Source: an uncultured Roseovarius sp.
GTDB lineage: Bacteria > Pseudomonadota > Alphaproteobacteria > Rhodobacterales > Rhodobacteraceae
Direction of reading: 5' to 3'
Length of the DNA stretch: 64,000 nt
Assembly: GCA_947503145.1 (NCBI GenBank)
Contig: CANNCP010000002.1
Coordinates: forward strand, 124,001 to 188,000
Positions 55,133 through 63,073 of the stretch are shown piece after piece. The translations under genes and the position numbers were made by a program. Numbering within the stretch: the stretch's first letter is position 1; every line of letters starts with the position of its first letter. A model generated the notes under the pieces. The model ran no database searches, was not told where the DNA came from, and was given only the letters and a program-made list of their open reading frames with translations.

Positions 55133-55214
55133 TTGCGCAATGCCACGGTGCCAATTGCCGGGGCGAGCGGTATAAAATCGTCTCCCCCGCAGAGCGGGCA
55201 TTGCGCAATGCCAC
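55133..55214. repeat. 14-bp direct repeats, 68 bp apart
   Basis: TTGCGCAATGCCAC occurs at 55133-55146 and again at 55201-55214. The second copy is part of a 14-bp palindrome GCATTGCGCAATGC (55198-55211). They may be a regulator site or the trace of a small insertion or deletion. Confidence 0.55.
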
Positions 55215-55257
55215 AATCAAATCACGACATATCAATATGTAATATGTCGAAACGCAA

Positions 55258-55518
55258 TCACGCCATTCCCAGCGCTTCTTTGTACATCTCCAGCACGGCT
55301 TCTTCTTCGGCGATGTCGTCCTTGTCGCGCTTGCGCAGGGCCACCACCTTGCGCAGCACCTTGGTGTCATAGCCGCGCCCCTTGGCCTCGGCCATCACCT
55401 CTTTCTGCTGCTCGGCGATGTCTTTCTTCTCGGCCTCCAGCCGTTCGAACCGTTCGATGAACTGGCGCAGTTCATCGGCGGTCACGCGGTAGGTGCTATC
55501 GGAAACGCTGTCGTTCAT
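55258..55518 (-). CDS. GapR-like nucleoid-associated protein (DUF2312)
   Basis: An 86-residue DUF2312 protein: [20 protein letters not shown], a coiled-coil helix with [20 protein letters not shown], then [20 protein letters not shown]. GapR of Caulobacter belongs to this family; it clamps overtwisted AT-rich DNA and helps topoisomerases. The start at 55518 ([12 protein letters not shown]) fits family length. It is divergent from a small membrane protein gene. Confidence 0.92.
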   Translation of the reverse strand: MNDSVSDSTYRVTADELRQFIERFERLEAEKKDIAEQQKEVMAEAKGRGYDTKVLRKVVALRKRDKDDIAEEEAVLEMYKEALGMA

Positions 55519-55658
55519 CTTTATGTCTCTCCGCCTCATTTTCGGGACCTCGTGAGTAGCGCGCGCATGCCGCACCCGCAAGGGCCGAGCGGCTTGAGCA
55601 TCGGGCAAAACTGGTCTAGGCGCAGGGCAGGACAACGGCCCCCGGAGGAGTGCGCGAG

Positions 55659-55874
55659 ATGGACATTGTAATCTGGTCAGGTGCGGCTGTGTCGATGACA
55701 GGGCTCGCGGGACTCGTATGGTGCATCGTCCGGGTGTGGCGTGCCCGCAAGGCTGGCCTCGGCGACGCGGAAATGCGCGCGGTCCTGCAGAAGATCGTAC
55801 CGCTCAACTCTGCGGCGCTGTTCCTGTCGGTGATCGGACTGATGATGGTGGTCCTGGGGATAGTGCTGGGCTGA
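55659..55874 (+). CDS. Small two-helix membrane protein, hypothetical
   Basis: A 71-residue protein with helices at about 5-25 and 45-70, joined by a basic loop ([15 protein letters not shown]). GGAGGAG lies nine bases before the ATG at 55659, a strong signal; a GTG at 55650 would be too close. It lies between the GapR-like gene and the convergent FadJ-like gene. I recognise no named family. Confidence 0.7.
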   Translation: MDIVIWSGAAVSMTGLAGLVWCIVRVWRARKAGLGDAEMRAVLQKIVPLNSAALFLSVIGLMMVVLGIVLG

Positions 55875-55886
55875 CACGCATCAGGC

Positions 55887-57926
55887 TCAACCGCGTCCGA
55901 AAAAGCCCACGCCGTTCTTGACCATATCCAGCATACGCTCCTGCGGCTGCCACAGATGCGGCACTGCACTGCCGAGCGGTTTCATCACCCGCAGGACGGC
56001 AAACAACCCCTTGATATCCGCCTGGATCAGCAGCCCGCCCTTTTCGCGCGCCACGCCCATACCCATGACAAGGATCACGTCGATATCGCTCGCGCGCAGG
56101 GCGATACCCCGGGCCAGCAAGCGGGCCGCCTCATTCACGACCGCCGCCTCCAGCGCCGCGCCGGGGTCGGCGGTCTCCAGCGCCACGATCGGCGTCTCTC
56201 TCAGACCGTCGATATGTGCTATAATGTCCGGGTCAGGCCGCGCCTGCCCCGCCTCGTGGATGTAGAAGCCGCGCCCCGCGCGCCGTCCGGTCCGACCGTC
56301 CCGCGCCAGATGCCGGACCAGGCTATGTTCGGCCAGCGGCGGCGCGCCGCGCGCCGCCCCGAGATGATCCAGCCGGGCCGCCACCACCGCCAGCCCCACG
56401 GCATCCATCTGACGGAACGGACCCTGCGCATAGCCCAGCCGCTCTGCCGCCGCGTCGATCTCGTAGGGGCTGTGGCCCGTCTCTGCCAGCGCCAGCGCCG
56501 CCGACCAGAGCGCCCAGTCCAGATTGCGCCCGATCATGCCCGGATAGGGACCCGCACGAATCACGGTCTTGCGCGCACGCATCAGCGCCTGCACCAGCGT
56601 TGCAGCCGCGTCGGGCTGTGCCGCGCTGCCAATTGCAACCTCGGCCAGCGGCGCGCTGTGGGCCGGAGCGTAGAGCCGCGCCCACAGGTGCGGGCCTTCG
56701 GGGTCCGCGCGCACTTCATCCCCGTCCCCAAGACGTACGCGGACCGGATTGCCCCGCAGCGCAGGCCCCGCGCCACCCAGTTCGAAGACCAGCGAAACCT
56801 CCGGTTCCGGCGCGCCCTCCTGCGGCAGCTGCAGCCGCACAAGCCGCGCGTCGCGCGCGTCGGCATCCATCCGGCCGCGTTGCACCGCGCCGTTGTATAT
56901 ATCCGTCAGATGAGCGCGAATGGCAGGCGCATCGGCTGGACGGGGGGGCCGCAAATGCACCGTCCAGCCCGCATCGAGCGCCATGATCGCGGTCTCGACA
57001 AACGCGCCGCGCTGCCCGGTCAGGATCACGTCATGCACCTGACGGGCCACGCCGGGCCCGAGTTGCGGCACAGTGGCGGCATGCCGTTCAGCCACCAGCA
57101 GATGCCGCGCGGCACGTGCCGCTGGGGCCTGTCGGGTCTCTTCGAACAGCGCCGCCTCCAGCGTCATGCCCTGCTCGAACGGCAGCAGTTGGGCCGCCTC
57201 GACAGCGCGCAAGATGCCCGCCTCGGCGCTGTCATCATCCGCCACCCTGGCCGCGATCTCGGCGGTGGACCTGAGATAGGCCCCAGGATCGCTTAGCCCT
57301 GTGCGCCTGTCACAGGTACGCGTCCAGCGGCCTGCATCCGCCAGCCCGCTCGCCAGCCGGCACGCGGCGGCCACGACATCCCCGGTCACGATCTCGTCGA
57401 TGACATACCTCAGCTCCGGGTCGCGCACCGACACCGGGAGGCCCGACACCATCAGCGCCAGCGAGACTTGCGCCCCCACCAGACGTGGCAGGCGCTGCGT
57501 CGCGCCGCCCGAGGGCACCAGGCCCAGCTTCGCTTCGGGCAGGCCCACGCGCGCGTCCGCATGCGCCACGCGCCCATGCGCCGCCAGGGCCAGTGCAAAA
57601 CCAGCGCCCAGTGCGTCCCCCTCGATGGCAGCGACGACCGGCTTTGCGCTCATCTCTATCTGTTCGGCCAGCGCATCAATCCACGGCGCGGCAAGCGGCC
57701 CGCCATATTCCATCACGTTGACGCCCGCCGAAAACGTCCCGCCCTGGCCGCGCAGGACGATGGCCCGCACCTGCGGGTCCGTCTGCGCCGCAGCGAGCGC
57801 CGCGCTCAGCCGGCTTCGCAGGTCGGGATCCAGCTCTTGCGCAGAGCTTCCGGCAAGGGTGAGCACGCTCACGCCGGATTGGTCCCCGCCCTGCGCCTCT
57901 GGCGAATCGTGATCCTGACCTGACAC
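55887..57926 (-). CDS. FadJ-like enoyl-CoA hydratase/3-hydroxyacyl-CoA dehydrogenase, catalytically degenerate
   Basis: A ~679-residue protein with the FadJ layout: crotonase domain (~20-190), dehydrogenase NAD domain (~295-470) and two C-terminal dehydrogenase segments (~480-670). Key residues look lost. In GDALGAGFALALAAH the first catalytic Glu of the crotonase site is Ala (about residue 111); the second Glu, in GLPEAKLGL, remains. The Rossmann GxGxxG loop is replaced by VILTGQRGAFVETA, and the catalytic His of HFFSP is absent (RLYAPAHS). It may have lost both activities or taken a new role. The start is uncertain: GTG 57926 follows AGAGG, and GTG 57977 is also open. Confidence 0.8.
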   Translation of the reverse strand: MSGQDHDSPEAQGGDQSGVSVLTLAGSSAQELDPDLRSRLSAALAAAQTDPQVRAIVLRGQGGTFSAGVNVMEYGGPLAAPWIDALAEQIEMSAKPVVAAIEGDALGAGFALALAAHGRVAHADARVGLPEAKLGLVPSGGATQRLPRLVGAQVSLALMVSGLPVSVRDPELRYVIDEIVTGDVVAAACRLASGLADAGRWTRTCDRRTGLSDPGAYLRSTAEIAARVADDDSAEAGILRAVEAAQLLPFEQGMTLEAALFEETRQAPAARAARHLLVAERHAATVPQLGPGVARQVHDVILTGQRGAFVETAIMALDAGWTVHLRPPRPADAPAIRAHLTDIYNGAVQRGRMDADARDARLVRLQLPQEGAPEPEVSLVFELGGAGPALRGNPVRVRLGDGDEVRADPEGPHLWARLYAPAHSAPLAEVAIGSAAQPDAAATLVQALMRARKTVIRAGPYPGMIGRNLDWALWSAALALAETGHSPYEIDAAAERLGYAQGPFRQMDAVGLAVVAARLDHLGAARGAPPLAEHSLVRHLARDGRTGRRAGRGFYIHEAGQARPDPDIIAHIDGLRETPIVALETADPGAALEAAVVNEAARLLARGIALRASDIDVILVMGMGVAREKGGLLIQADIKGLFAVLRVMKPLGSAVPHLWQPQERMLDMVKNGVGFFGRG

Positions 57927-58287
57927 CTGCACCTCTTTGCTCCCGACGCGTCCTGTGGTCGCACCCTGCGGTCGCACTTGAACGCTACTGCCTCATTTAG
58001 CACCAAAGCCCTGCGCGCTGGCAAGGGCGCTGGCTGCCAGAGCGCCCTGAGTATGCCGTTCACTTTCTCGCCGCGCCTGCATTCAAGGGCGGTCAGACAG
58101 GGCTCGGTGTTGAACATAGGCGCCGTGTACCAGCCGGACAGCGCGCAGCATGCATATAGCTGGCGGCAGTGTCTTTCTCAGAAATGCTGGTCAACAAGCC
58201 ATGATAAGAACGACAAGACCGGCCACCGCCGGAACCGCCACCGCTGACAGCTGCCTTTCCCCAAACCCACACCGAAGCGAACCAGCC
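57927..58287. other. Intergenic region, no gene seen
   Basis: A 361-bp gap between the FadJ-like gene start and the FliM/FliN-domain gene stop, both on the minus strand. I see no convincing coding frame, repeat or terminator. It presumably holds the FadJ-like promoter. Confidence 0.45.
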
Positions 58288-59424
58288 TCATCCTTCGCCT
58301 TGCGTCGTGGTCGACAGCTTCAAATCCTGCATTTCGGACGCAACGGGTGCTGCCGCGCCGCCGGCGCGCCCCGCATCGCCAGGGACGGCGGTGCCGGTTG
58401 CCATTTGCCCCAATGCCTGCCCAGCGTCCGGCGGCGCGGCGTCCGCGGGGGGGCCTTCAGCCCCGGCGGGCCGCACGGTCGCAGCGGGGTCATGAATCGA
58501 GGGGGCGGGCTGTAGTTCCCGCGGCCCGAGCCGGACAGCGCGCGCGCCATCCATCTGGCCCAGCCGGGCATGCGCCACGAGGTGTTTGTGAGCCACTTCA
58601 AGCCGCGCCTCCAGCAACCGGTCCCTGGCAAAAGGCAGCCTGTCTCCCACCTTCAGCGTGCACAGCTTGTCCAGCGGCAAGGTGATGCGCCCCAACATAG
58701 CCTGAAGCGTGACCGGCGCCTCCAGTACGGCGCACGCCAGCGTCGTTCCCGGCTCCCTGCCGGGGGCATCCGGCTCTGCCGCAGTCACCGGCGGGTCCGT
58801 GGCGGCCAAGCGCGGCAGGATCATGGTCAACGCGCCGGGGATGGCGTCCTTGCCGATTTCGAGCATCACGCGAAACACTGTGTAGTCCGACGCAGTCAGC
58901 GACAGCGCCAATGTGCGGACGTCCTCCATCATGACGCCGAAACGATAGCCGCTGGTCCAGTCCTCGCGTGTCTCCGCTGCCATGCATGCGTCGATCCGTT
59001 CCAGCGTCCCGTCGATCATCGGTGCCGCCATCGCCGCATCGGTGCGCGTGACGCGACGGCTGGCATCGCTCTGGCCGCTGACATGGCCGGTGGTCTGCAT
59101 CTCGACCAACGCGGTCAGAAGCCCGGGGTCCAGACGCATCGCGCCCCCCTCGCCCAACGCCCCGTCGAGCAGCGCCAGCAATCCGCCCCTGCCCACTTCG
59201 CCCGGCAGATCGGCATGGGCGATGTCGCCCTGTTCGATCGCATTCACGGTCAGCGGCAGGTCAAAGAGCTTGTCCCCCGTCCGGGCCAGCGACAGGCGCA
59301 GCGCCTTGGCCGGGCTCATTGCGCGGGCGGTATATTCCTGCCGCCCCAGTCGGGCCATGCGCCGCATCACTGATCTGGTTGCTGCTTCTGCCATGCTGCG
59401 CCGCCGTCGCTCCTTCAGGGTCAT
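58288..59424 (-). CDS. FliM/FliN-type (SpoA domain) motor-switch-like protein
   Basis: A 378-residue protein with a FliM/FliN C-terminal domain at ~225-300 (CAVLEAPVTLQAMLGRITLP, LEARLEVAHKHLVAHARLG). The preceding region loosely follows a FliM middle domain. The last ~80 residues are a low-complexity Ala/Pro/Gly tail. No CheY-binding N-terminal FliM motif is evident, and no other flagellar gene is nearby. GGGAAGG lies five bases before the ATG at 59424. It may serve a flagellar cluster elsewhere or a secretion-type C-ring; this is uncertain. Confidence 0.72.
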   Translation of the reverse strand: MTLKERRRRSMAEAATRSVMRRMARLGRQEYTARAMSPAKALRLSLARTGDKLFDLPLTVNAIEQGDIAHADLPGEVGRGGLLALLDGALGEGGAMRLDPGLLTALVEMQTTGHVSGQSDASRRVTRTDAAMAAPMIDGTLERIDACMAAETREDWTSGYRFGVMMEDVRTLALSLTASDYTVFRVMLEIGKDAIPGALTMILPRLAATDPPVTAAEPDAPGREPGTTLACAVLEAPVTLQAMLGRITLPLDKLCTLKVGDRLPFARDRLLEARLEVAHKHLVAHARLGQMDGARAVRLGPRELQPAPSIHDPAATVRPAGAEGPPADAAPPDAGQALGQMATGTAVPGDAGRAGGAAAPVASEMQDLKLSTTTQGEG

Positions 59425-59501
59425 CAAAACCTTCCCGCATTTTCCCTGTCGGAAAAAACGAAAACAGCTTTGGCCGCGATCCTACGTCCGGGACGGTTAC
59501 C

Positions 59502-59550
59502 AAAGCGTTTCGCAAAAGACGGTGATTGAGGCTTTCAGCAAAACGCTTTT
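59502..59550 (-). repeat. Dispersed palindromic repeat, type A (diverged solo copy)
   Basis: AAAGCGTTTCGC at the left end pairs with GCAAAACGCTTT at the right end; the centre carries GGTGATTGAGG, the complement of a CCTCAATCACC version of the type A core. It lies in the 208-bp gap between the FliM-like and the second kinase genes. Confidence 0.7.
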
Positions 59551-59632
59551 AATGTCCGTAAGCTGATCCTGCGGTTTTCCTGAAGTGGGAAAGACGGAAA
59601 AAGGTCCACGCTCCCTTTCGATGTTGCGGGCG

Positions 59633-62311
59633 TTATTGCGCAGCCATGCACATCTCTTGCGGCAGGGTCACGCGAAAGGCCGCGCCGCTCTGGCCGGGCA
59701 CATAGCTGATGTCGCCGCCCAACCGGGCCATGATCTCGCGGCAGATCGCCAGGCCAAGCCCCGCCCCCGCCGCAGTGGATTCGCCAATGCGCGCGAATTT
59801 CTCGAATATCACCGCCTGATCCGCCATCTGAATACCGGTACCGTTGTCAGCAAAATCGATCTCCAGCGTGTCGTCCGCTGAACGCACGTCGATCCGCAGC
59901 ACCGGCTGATCCGCATCGCAATATTTGTGCGCATTCGCGATCAGGTTGATAAACACCTGGCTAAGCCGGTCTACATCGGTATTGAGCACGATCTGCTCGG
60001 AGGCCACATCGCGCTCGATGCGAAATCCGTCCGCGCCCGTTGCCGCCACGGCACGATCCAGCATATCGGCCACGAGACCCAGCTGCATGTTCAGCGTAAT
60101 CTGCCCGCTTTCGAGCACGCTGAGATCCAGCAGGTCATCCAGCAGCCGGGTGAGGCGGCGCGATTCGTCGTAGATGATTGATGAATATTTCTGCTGCTCC
60201 CGGAGATTCAGCCCGCCCGCATCGCGCAGTATCTCGGAAAAGGCGCGAATCGACGTCATCGGCGTGCGCAACTCGTGGCTCACCTGACTGAGAAAGGAAT
60301 CCTTTTGCACCGAGAGCTTGGTCAGCTTGTCGTTCGCCTCGCGCAATTGCCGGGCGGTGCGGGCCTGTTCGGCCGATTTGGCCTCCAGCCTGCTGGAATA
60401 CTCCATGATCTGCGCCGCTTCGTCCGCCACCGCCAGCAAGTCCTCGACCGAGACCGTGGCGCGCCCGACGATCTGGCTGATCATCGCATGGGCGGTCGCC
60501 GCGCCGACCGACCCCGAAAGCTCGCGTTCGAGCACGCCCAGAAATTCCGTGGAAGGTTCGGGCAGATAGCCGGTCAGTCCCTGCTTGTGCGCCATGCCGG
60601 AAAACAGCGCCTGCGCCTCGGCGGCCCCCATGATCCGCTGGGTCATGATCAGCAGGTCTTCGGACTGGGCCAGCCCGCCCGTCCAGCTTCCGGGATGGCC
60701 GGAATGATCAAAGACATTGACGAACTGCGCGCCCTGCAATCGCTCGATCGGTTTGGGAAAAGTCAGTAGCGACACCGTGATGAAGGCCGCAGTGTTCAGC
60801 AGCATCGACCACATCACCGCATGCACGACCTTGTCCATTCCCTGCGCCCCAAAGAGCGCCTGTGGGCGTAGCCACGACAGCCCCAGCAACCCATCCTCGA
60901 TCACCGACACCGGCATCAGGACCCCGGGGCCGAAACTGGGCAGAAACAGACAGTAAAGCCAGAGCACGAACCCCACCGTCAGCCCTGCCAACGCCCCCAG
61001 ACGCGTGGCCCCGCGCCAGAACAGCCCCCCCATCAGCGCCGGCAAGAACTGCGACAGCCCGGCAAACGACACCAGCCCGATCGCCGCCAGCGCAGTGCCC
61101 GCCCCCGATAAGCGGAAATAGAAATACCCCAGCATTACGACACCCGCGATCGACAGCCGCCGCGCCAGCAGCGCCACGTCGCGCACATCGCCCGCCACCA
61201 CTGCCGTTCCACCCTTCATCCGCAGCCAGATCGGCATGACGATATGGTTCGAAACCATCGTCGACAGTGCAATTGCCGCAACGATCACCATCGACGTGGC
61301 CGACGAGAAACCGCCAAGGAACGACAGGATCGCCAGCGCGTCCTCGCCCGCCATCAGCGGCAGGGTCAGCACGAAAAGGTCCGGGTTCGCATCACTCGGC
61401 AACCTCTCCAGCCCGACCGCGGCGATAGGGATCACGAACAGACTCATCAGCATGAGATATACGGGAAAGGCCCAGGTGGCGGTGCGCAGATGACCTTCGT
61501 CCTCGTTCTCGACCACCATCACCTGAAAGATGCGCGGCAAGCAGATAAACGCCATCGCGGACAGCATCGTGAGCCCGGCCCAGCGGCTGCCGGGCACTTC
61601 CCATTCCGCGATCTTGGAGGCGTCAATCGTCGCCAGCGTGTCGCCGATCCCGCCACCCAGCCCCCAGACGACAAAGACACCAACCGCCAGCAGCGCAAAG
61701 AGCTTGACCACCGCCTCCAGCGCGATGGCCATCACCACGCCGTGATGCCGTTCATTCGCGTCGACGTTGCGGGTGCCGAAAAGGATGGTAAAGACTGCCA
61801 GGCCGATTGCCACATAAAGCCCGATCGACTGTAGCCTGACGACCGATGTAAGCGTCGGGTCGACCTTCGAGAAGGCCGCAAAGGACAGCGTCACGGATTG
61901 CAATTGCAGCGCGATATAGGGCGTCGTGCCGACCACCGCGATCAGCGTGACGAAAACCGCAAGCGTGTTCGACTTTCCGTAGCGCGAGGAAATCATGTCG
62001 GCGATCGAAGTGATCCGCTGGCTACGTCCGATGCGCACCATCTTGCGCAGGGTCCACCACCAGCCAATCATCACCAGCGTAGGACCCAGATAGATCGTCA
62101 CGAACTCCATCCCCGAGCGCGCGGCATAGCCAACCGCACCATAAAATGTCCAGGCCGTGCAATAGATCGACAGTGACAGCGTGTAGATCAGCGGCGAGCG
62201 CAGCCAGGTGCCGCGCCCCTTGCGTGCGGCACGGTCCGCGGCAAAGGCTATGGTAAAAAGGAAGGTAACATAGAGAATACAGACGAGAACAAGCAGGTTG
62301 GGCGTCGTCAT
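59633..62311 (-). CDS. Sodium:solute symporter-histidine kinase fusion (second copy)
   Basis: An 892-residue paralogue of the protein at 34156-36879. It has a symporter domain of about 13 helices (~1-505), a STAC-like linker (ELSGSVGAATAHAMISQ), a coiled coil, the DHp box SHELRTPMTS with His679, and an ATPase domain with INLIANAHKYCD, DNGTGIQ and GAGLGLAICR. No PAS domain is seen. The start overlaps the small membrane protein stop as ATGA. Similarity to the first copy extends over the whole length, so the cassettes probably arose by duplication. Confidence 0.93.
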   Translation of the reverse strand: MTTPNLLVLVCILYVTFLFTIAFAADRAARKGRGTWLRSPLIYTLSLSIYCTAWTFYGAVGYAARSGMEFVTIYLGPTLVMIGWWWTLRKMVRIGRSQRITSIADMISSRYGKSNTLAVFVTLIAVVGTTPYIALQLQSVTLSFAAFSKVDPTLTSVVRLQSIGLYVAIGLAVFTILFGTRNVDANERHHGVVMAIALEAVVKLFALLAVGVFVVWGLGGGIGDTLATIDASKIAEWEVPGSRWAGLTMLSAMAFICLPRIFQVMVVENEDEGHLRTATWAFPVYLMLMSLFVIPIAAVGLERLPSDANPDLFVLTLPLMAGEDALAILSFLGGFSSATSMVIVAAIALSTMVSNHIVMPIWLRMKGGTAVVAGDVRDVALLARRLSIAGVVMLGYFYFRLSGAGTALAAIGLVSFAGLSQFLPALMGGLFWRGATRLGALAGLTVGFVLWLYCLFLPSFGPGVLMPVSVIEDGLLGLSWLRPQALFGAQGMDKVVHAVMWSMLLNTAAFITVSLLTFPKPIERLQGAQFVNVFDHSGHPGSWTGGLAQSEDLLIMTQRIMGAAEAQALFSGMAHKQGLTGYLPEPSTEFLGVLERELSGSVGAATAHAMISQIVGRATVSVEDLLAVADEAAQIMEYSSRLEAKSAEQARTARQLREANDKLTKLSVQKDSFLSQVSHELRTPMTSIRAFSEILRDAGGLNLREQQKYSSIIYDESRRLTRLLDDLLDLSVLESGQITLNMQLGLVADMLDRAVAATGADGFRIERDVASEQIVLNTDVDRLSQVFINLIANAHKYCDADQPVLRIDVRSADDTLEIDFADNGTGIQMADQAVIFEKFARIGESTAAGAGLGLAICREIMARLGGDISYVPGQSGAAFRVTLPQEMCMAAQ

Positions 62312-62637
62312 TCACCCTCTCCATCCGGCAGATCAAACAGATCTGCGTCTGTGCCATTCTCGTTGTCCACTCCGGGCCGGTCGCGCCCCAGATCGCGCGA
62401 CACCAGCCCCGACAACCCGGCCAGCAGGGCCCAGATGCCAAAGATGTAGATCATGACATCGGTTGTCCGCGCCCCGCCTTCGCCCTGCCAGAGCAACGGA
62501 ATCAGAAACAGCACGACCCCCAGGACCGGCAGCAGCCGGGTCGCATCGATTATGCGGCGGCGGCGATAGGTGCGCCGCTCGAAAAAGACGGCGCGTGAGC
62601 CCTCGCCGGGGATCTGGTCCTGTCGCTTCCCGGTCAT
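62308..62637 (-). CDS. Small two-helix membrane protein of the symporter-kinase cassette (second copy)
   Basis: A 109-residue protein with a basic N-terminus (RRTYRRRR), two helices (~33-51 and ~60-78) and an acidic tail (DLFDLPDGEGE). Both ends overlap neighbours as ATGA (62634 and 62308). It corresponds in place, layout and the YIFGIWALLA segment to the protein at 36879-37157. It is probably an accessory to the symporter-kinase. Confidence 0.8.
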   Translation of the reverse strand: MTGKRQDQIPGEGSRAVFFERRTYRRRRIIDATRLLPVLGVVLFLIPLLWQGEGGARTTDVMIYIFGIWALLAGLSGLVSRDLGRDRPGVDNENGTDADLFDLPDGEGE

Positions 62638-63002
62638 GTGCGCACCAGGCTGCGCACCACGTCCAGCACTTCGGCATTCGAAAACGGCTTGATCATGTAG
62701 TGGCTTGCGCCTGCGCGTTCGGCCATTTCGCGATCCTTGACCTGACCGCGCGCCGTCAGCATCAGCACCGGAACCTGGCCCAGTTCGGGGTCGGCGCGGA
62801 TATCCGCGAGGATGTCAAAGCCATTGCGCCCCGGCAGCATCACGTCGAGGATGACCACATCCGGACGCTGGGCGCGCACCACGTCCATCGCATCATGCCC
62901 ATTGGAATGCGATTTCACATCCCATCCGTCGCGCGACAGGATAAAGCTGATCGCCTCAATGATGTTCGGTTCGTCCTCGATCAGCAGAACCTGTCTGGCC
63001 AT
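62634..63002 (-). CDS. Single-domain response regulator (second copy)
   Basis: A 122-residue receiver without output domain: LIEDEPN, the phospho-acceptor Asp in VVILDVMLPG, LTARGQ and MIKPFS. It is a clear paralogue of the receiver at 37154-37531. The start at 63002 (MARQVLLIEDEP) follows AGGGAGCAGGA; upstream in-frame codons reach into the XRE gene and are unlikely. It lies 71 bp after the XRE stop, so here regulator, receiver, membrane protein and kinase form one transcript direction. Confidence 0.93.
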   Translation of the reverse strand: MARQVLLIEDEPNIIEAISFILSRDGWDVKSHSNGHDAMDVVRAQRPDVVILDVMLPGRNGFDILADIRADPELGQVPVLMLTARGQVKDREMAERAGASHYMIKPFSNAEVLDVVRSLVRT

Positions 63003-63073
63003 CTGATCCTGCTCCCTACAAATTGCATGCCGCATGCGATCCAGACTCACTATCCGGCAACGAGCCGGACCTG

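Larger units (their letters stand above)
54854..55257. other. Repeat-rich intergenic region, no gene seen
   Basis: This 404-bp gap between the ClC start and the GapR-like stop holds the 111-bp composite repeat (54952-55062), a pair of 14-bp direct repeats (55133-55214) and an AT-rich inverted repeat GACATAT/ATATGTC (55226-55248). Open frames crossing it are in repeat sequence and look non-coding. Confidence 0.6.

Noticed and set aside
55956..57296. A 446-codon open frame on the plus strand
   Set aside because: It is antisense to the FadJ-like gene and has the Arg/His-rich composition of a reverse-frame shadow.
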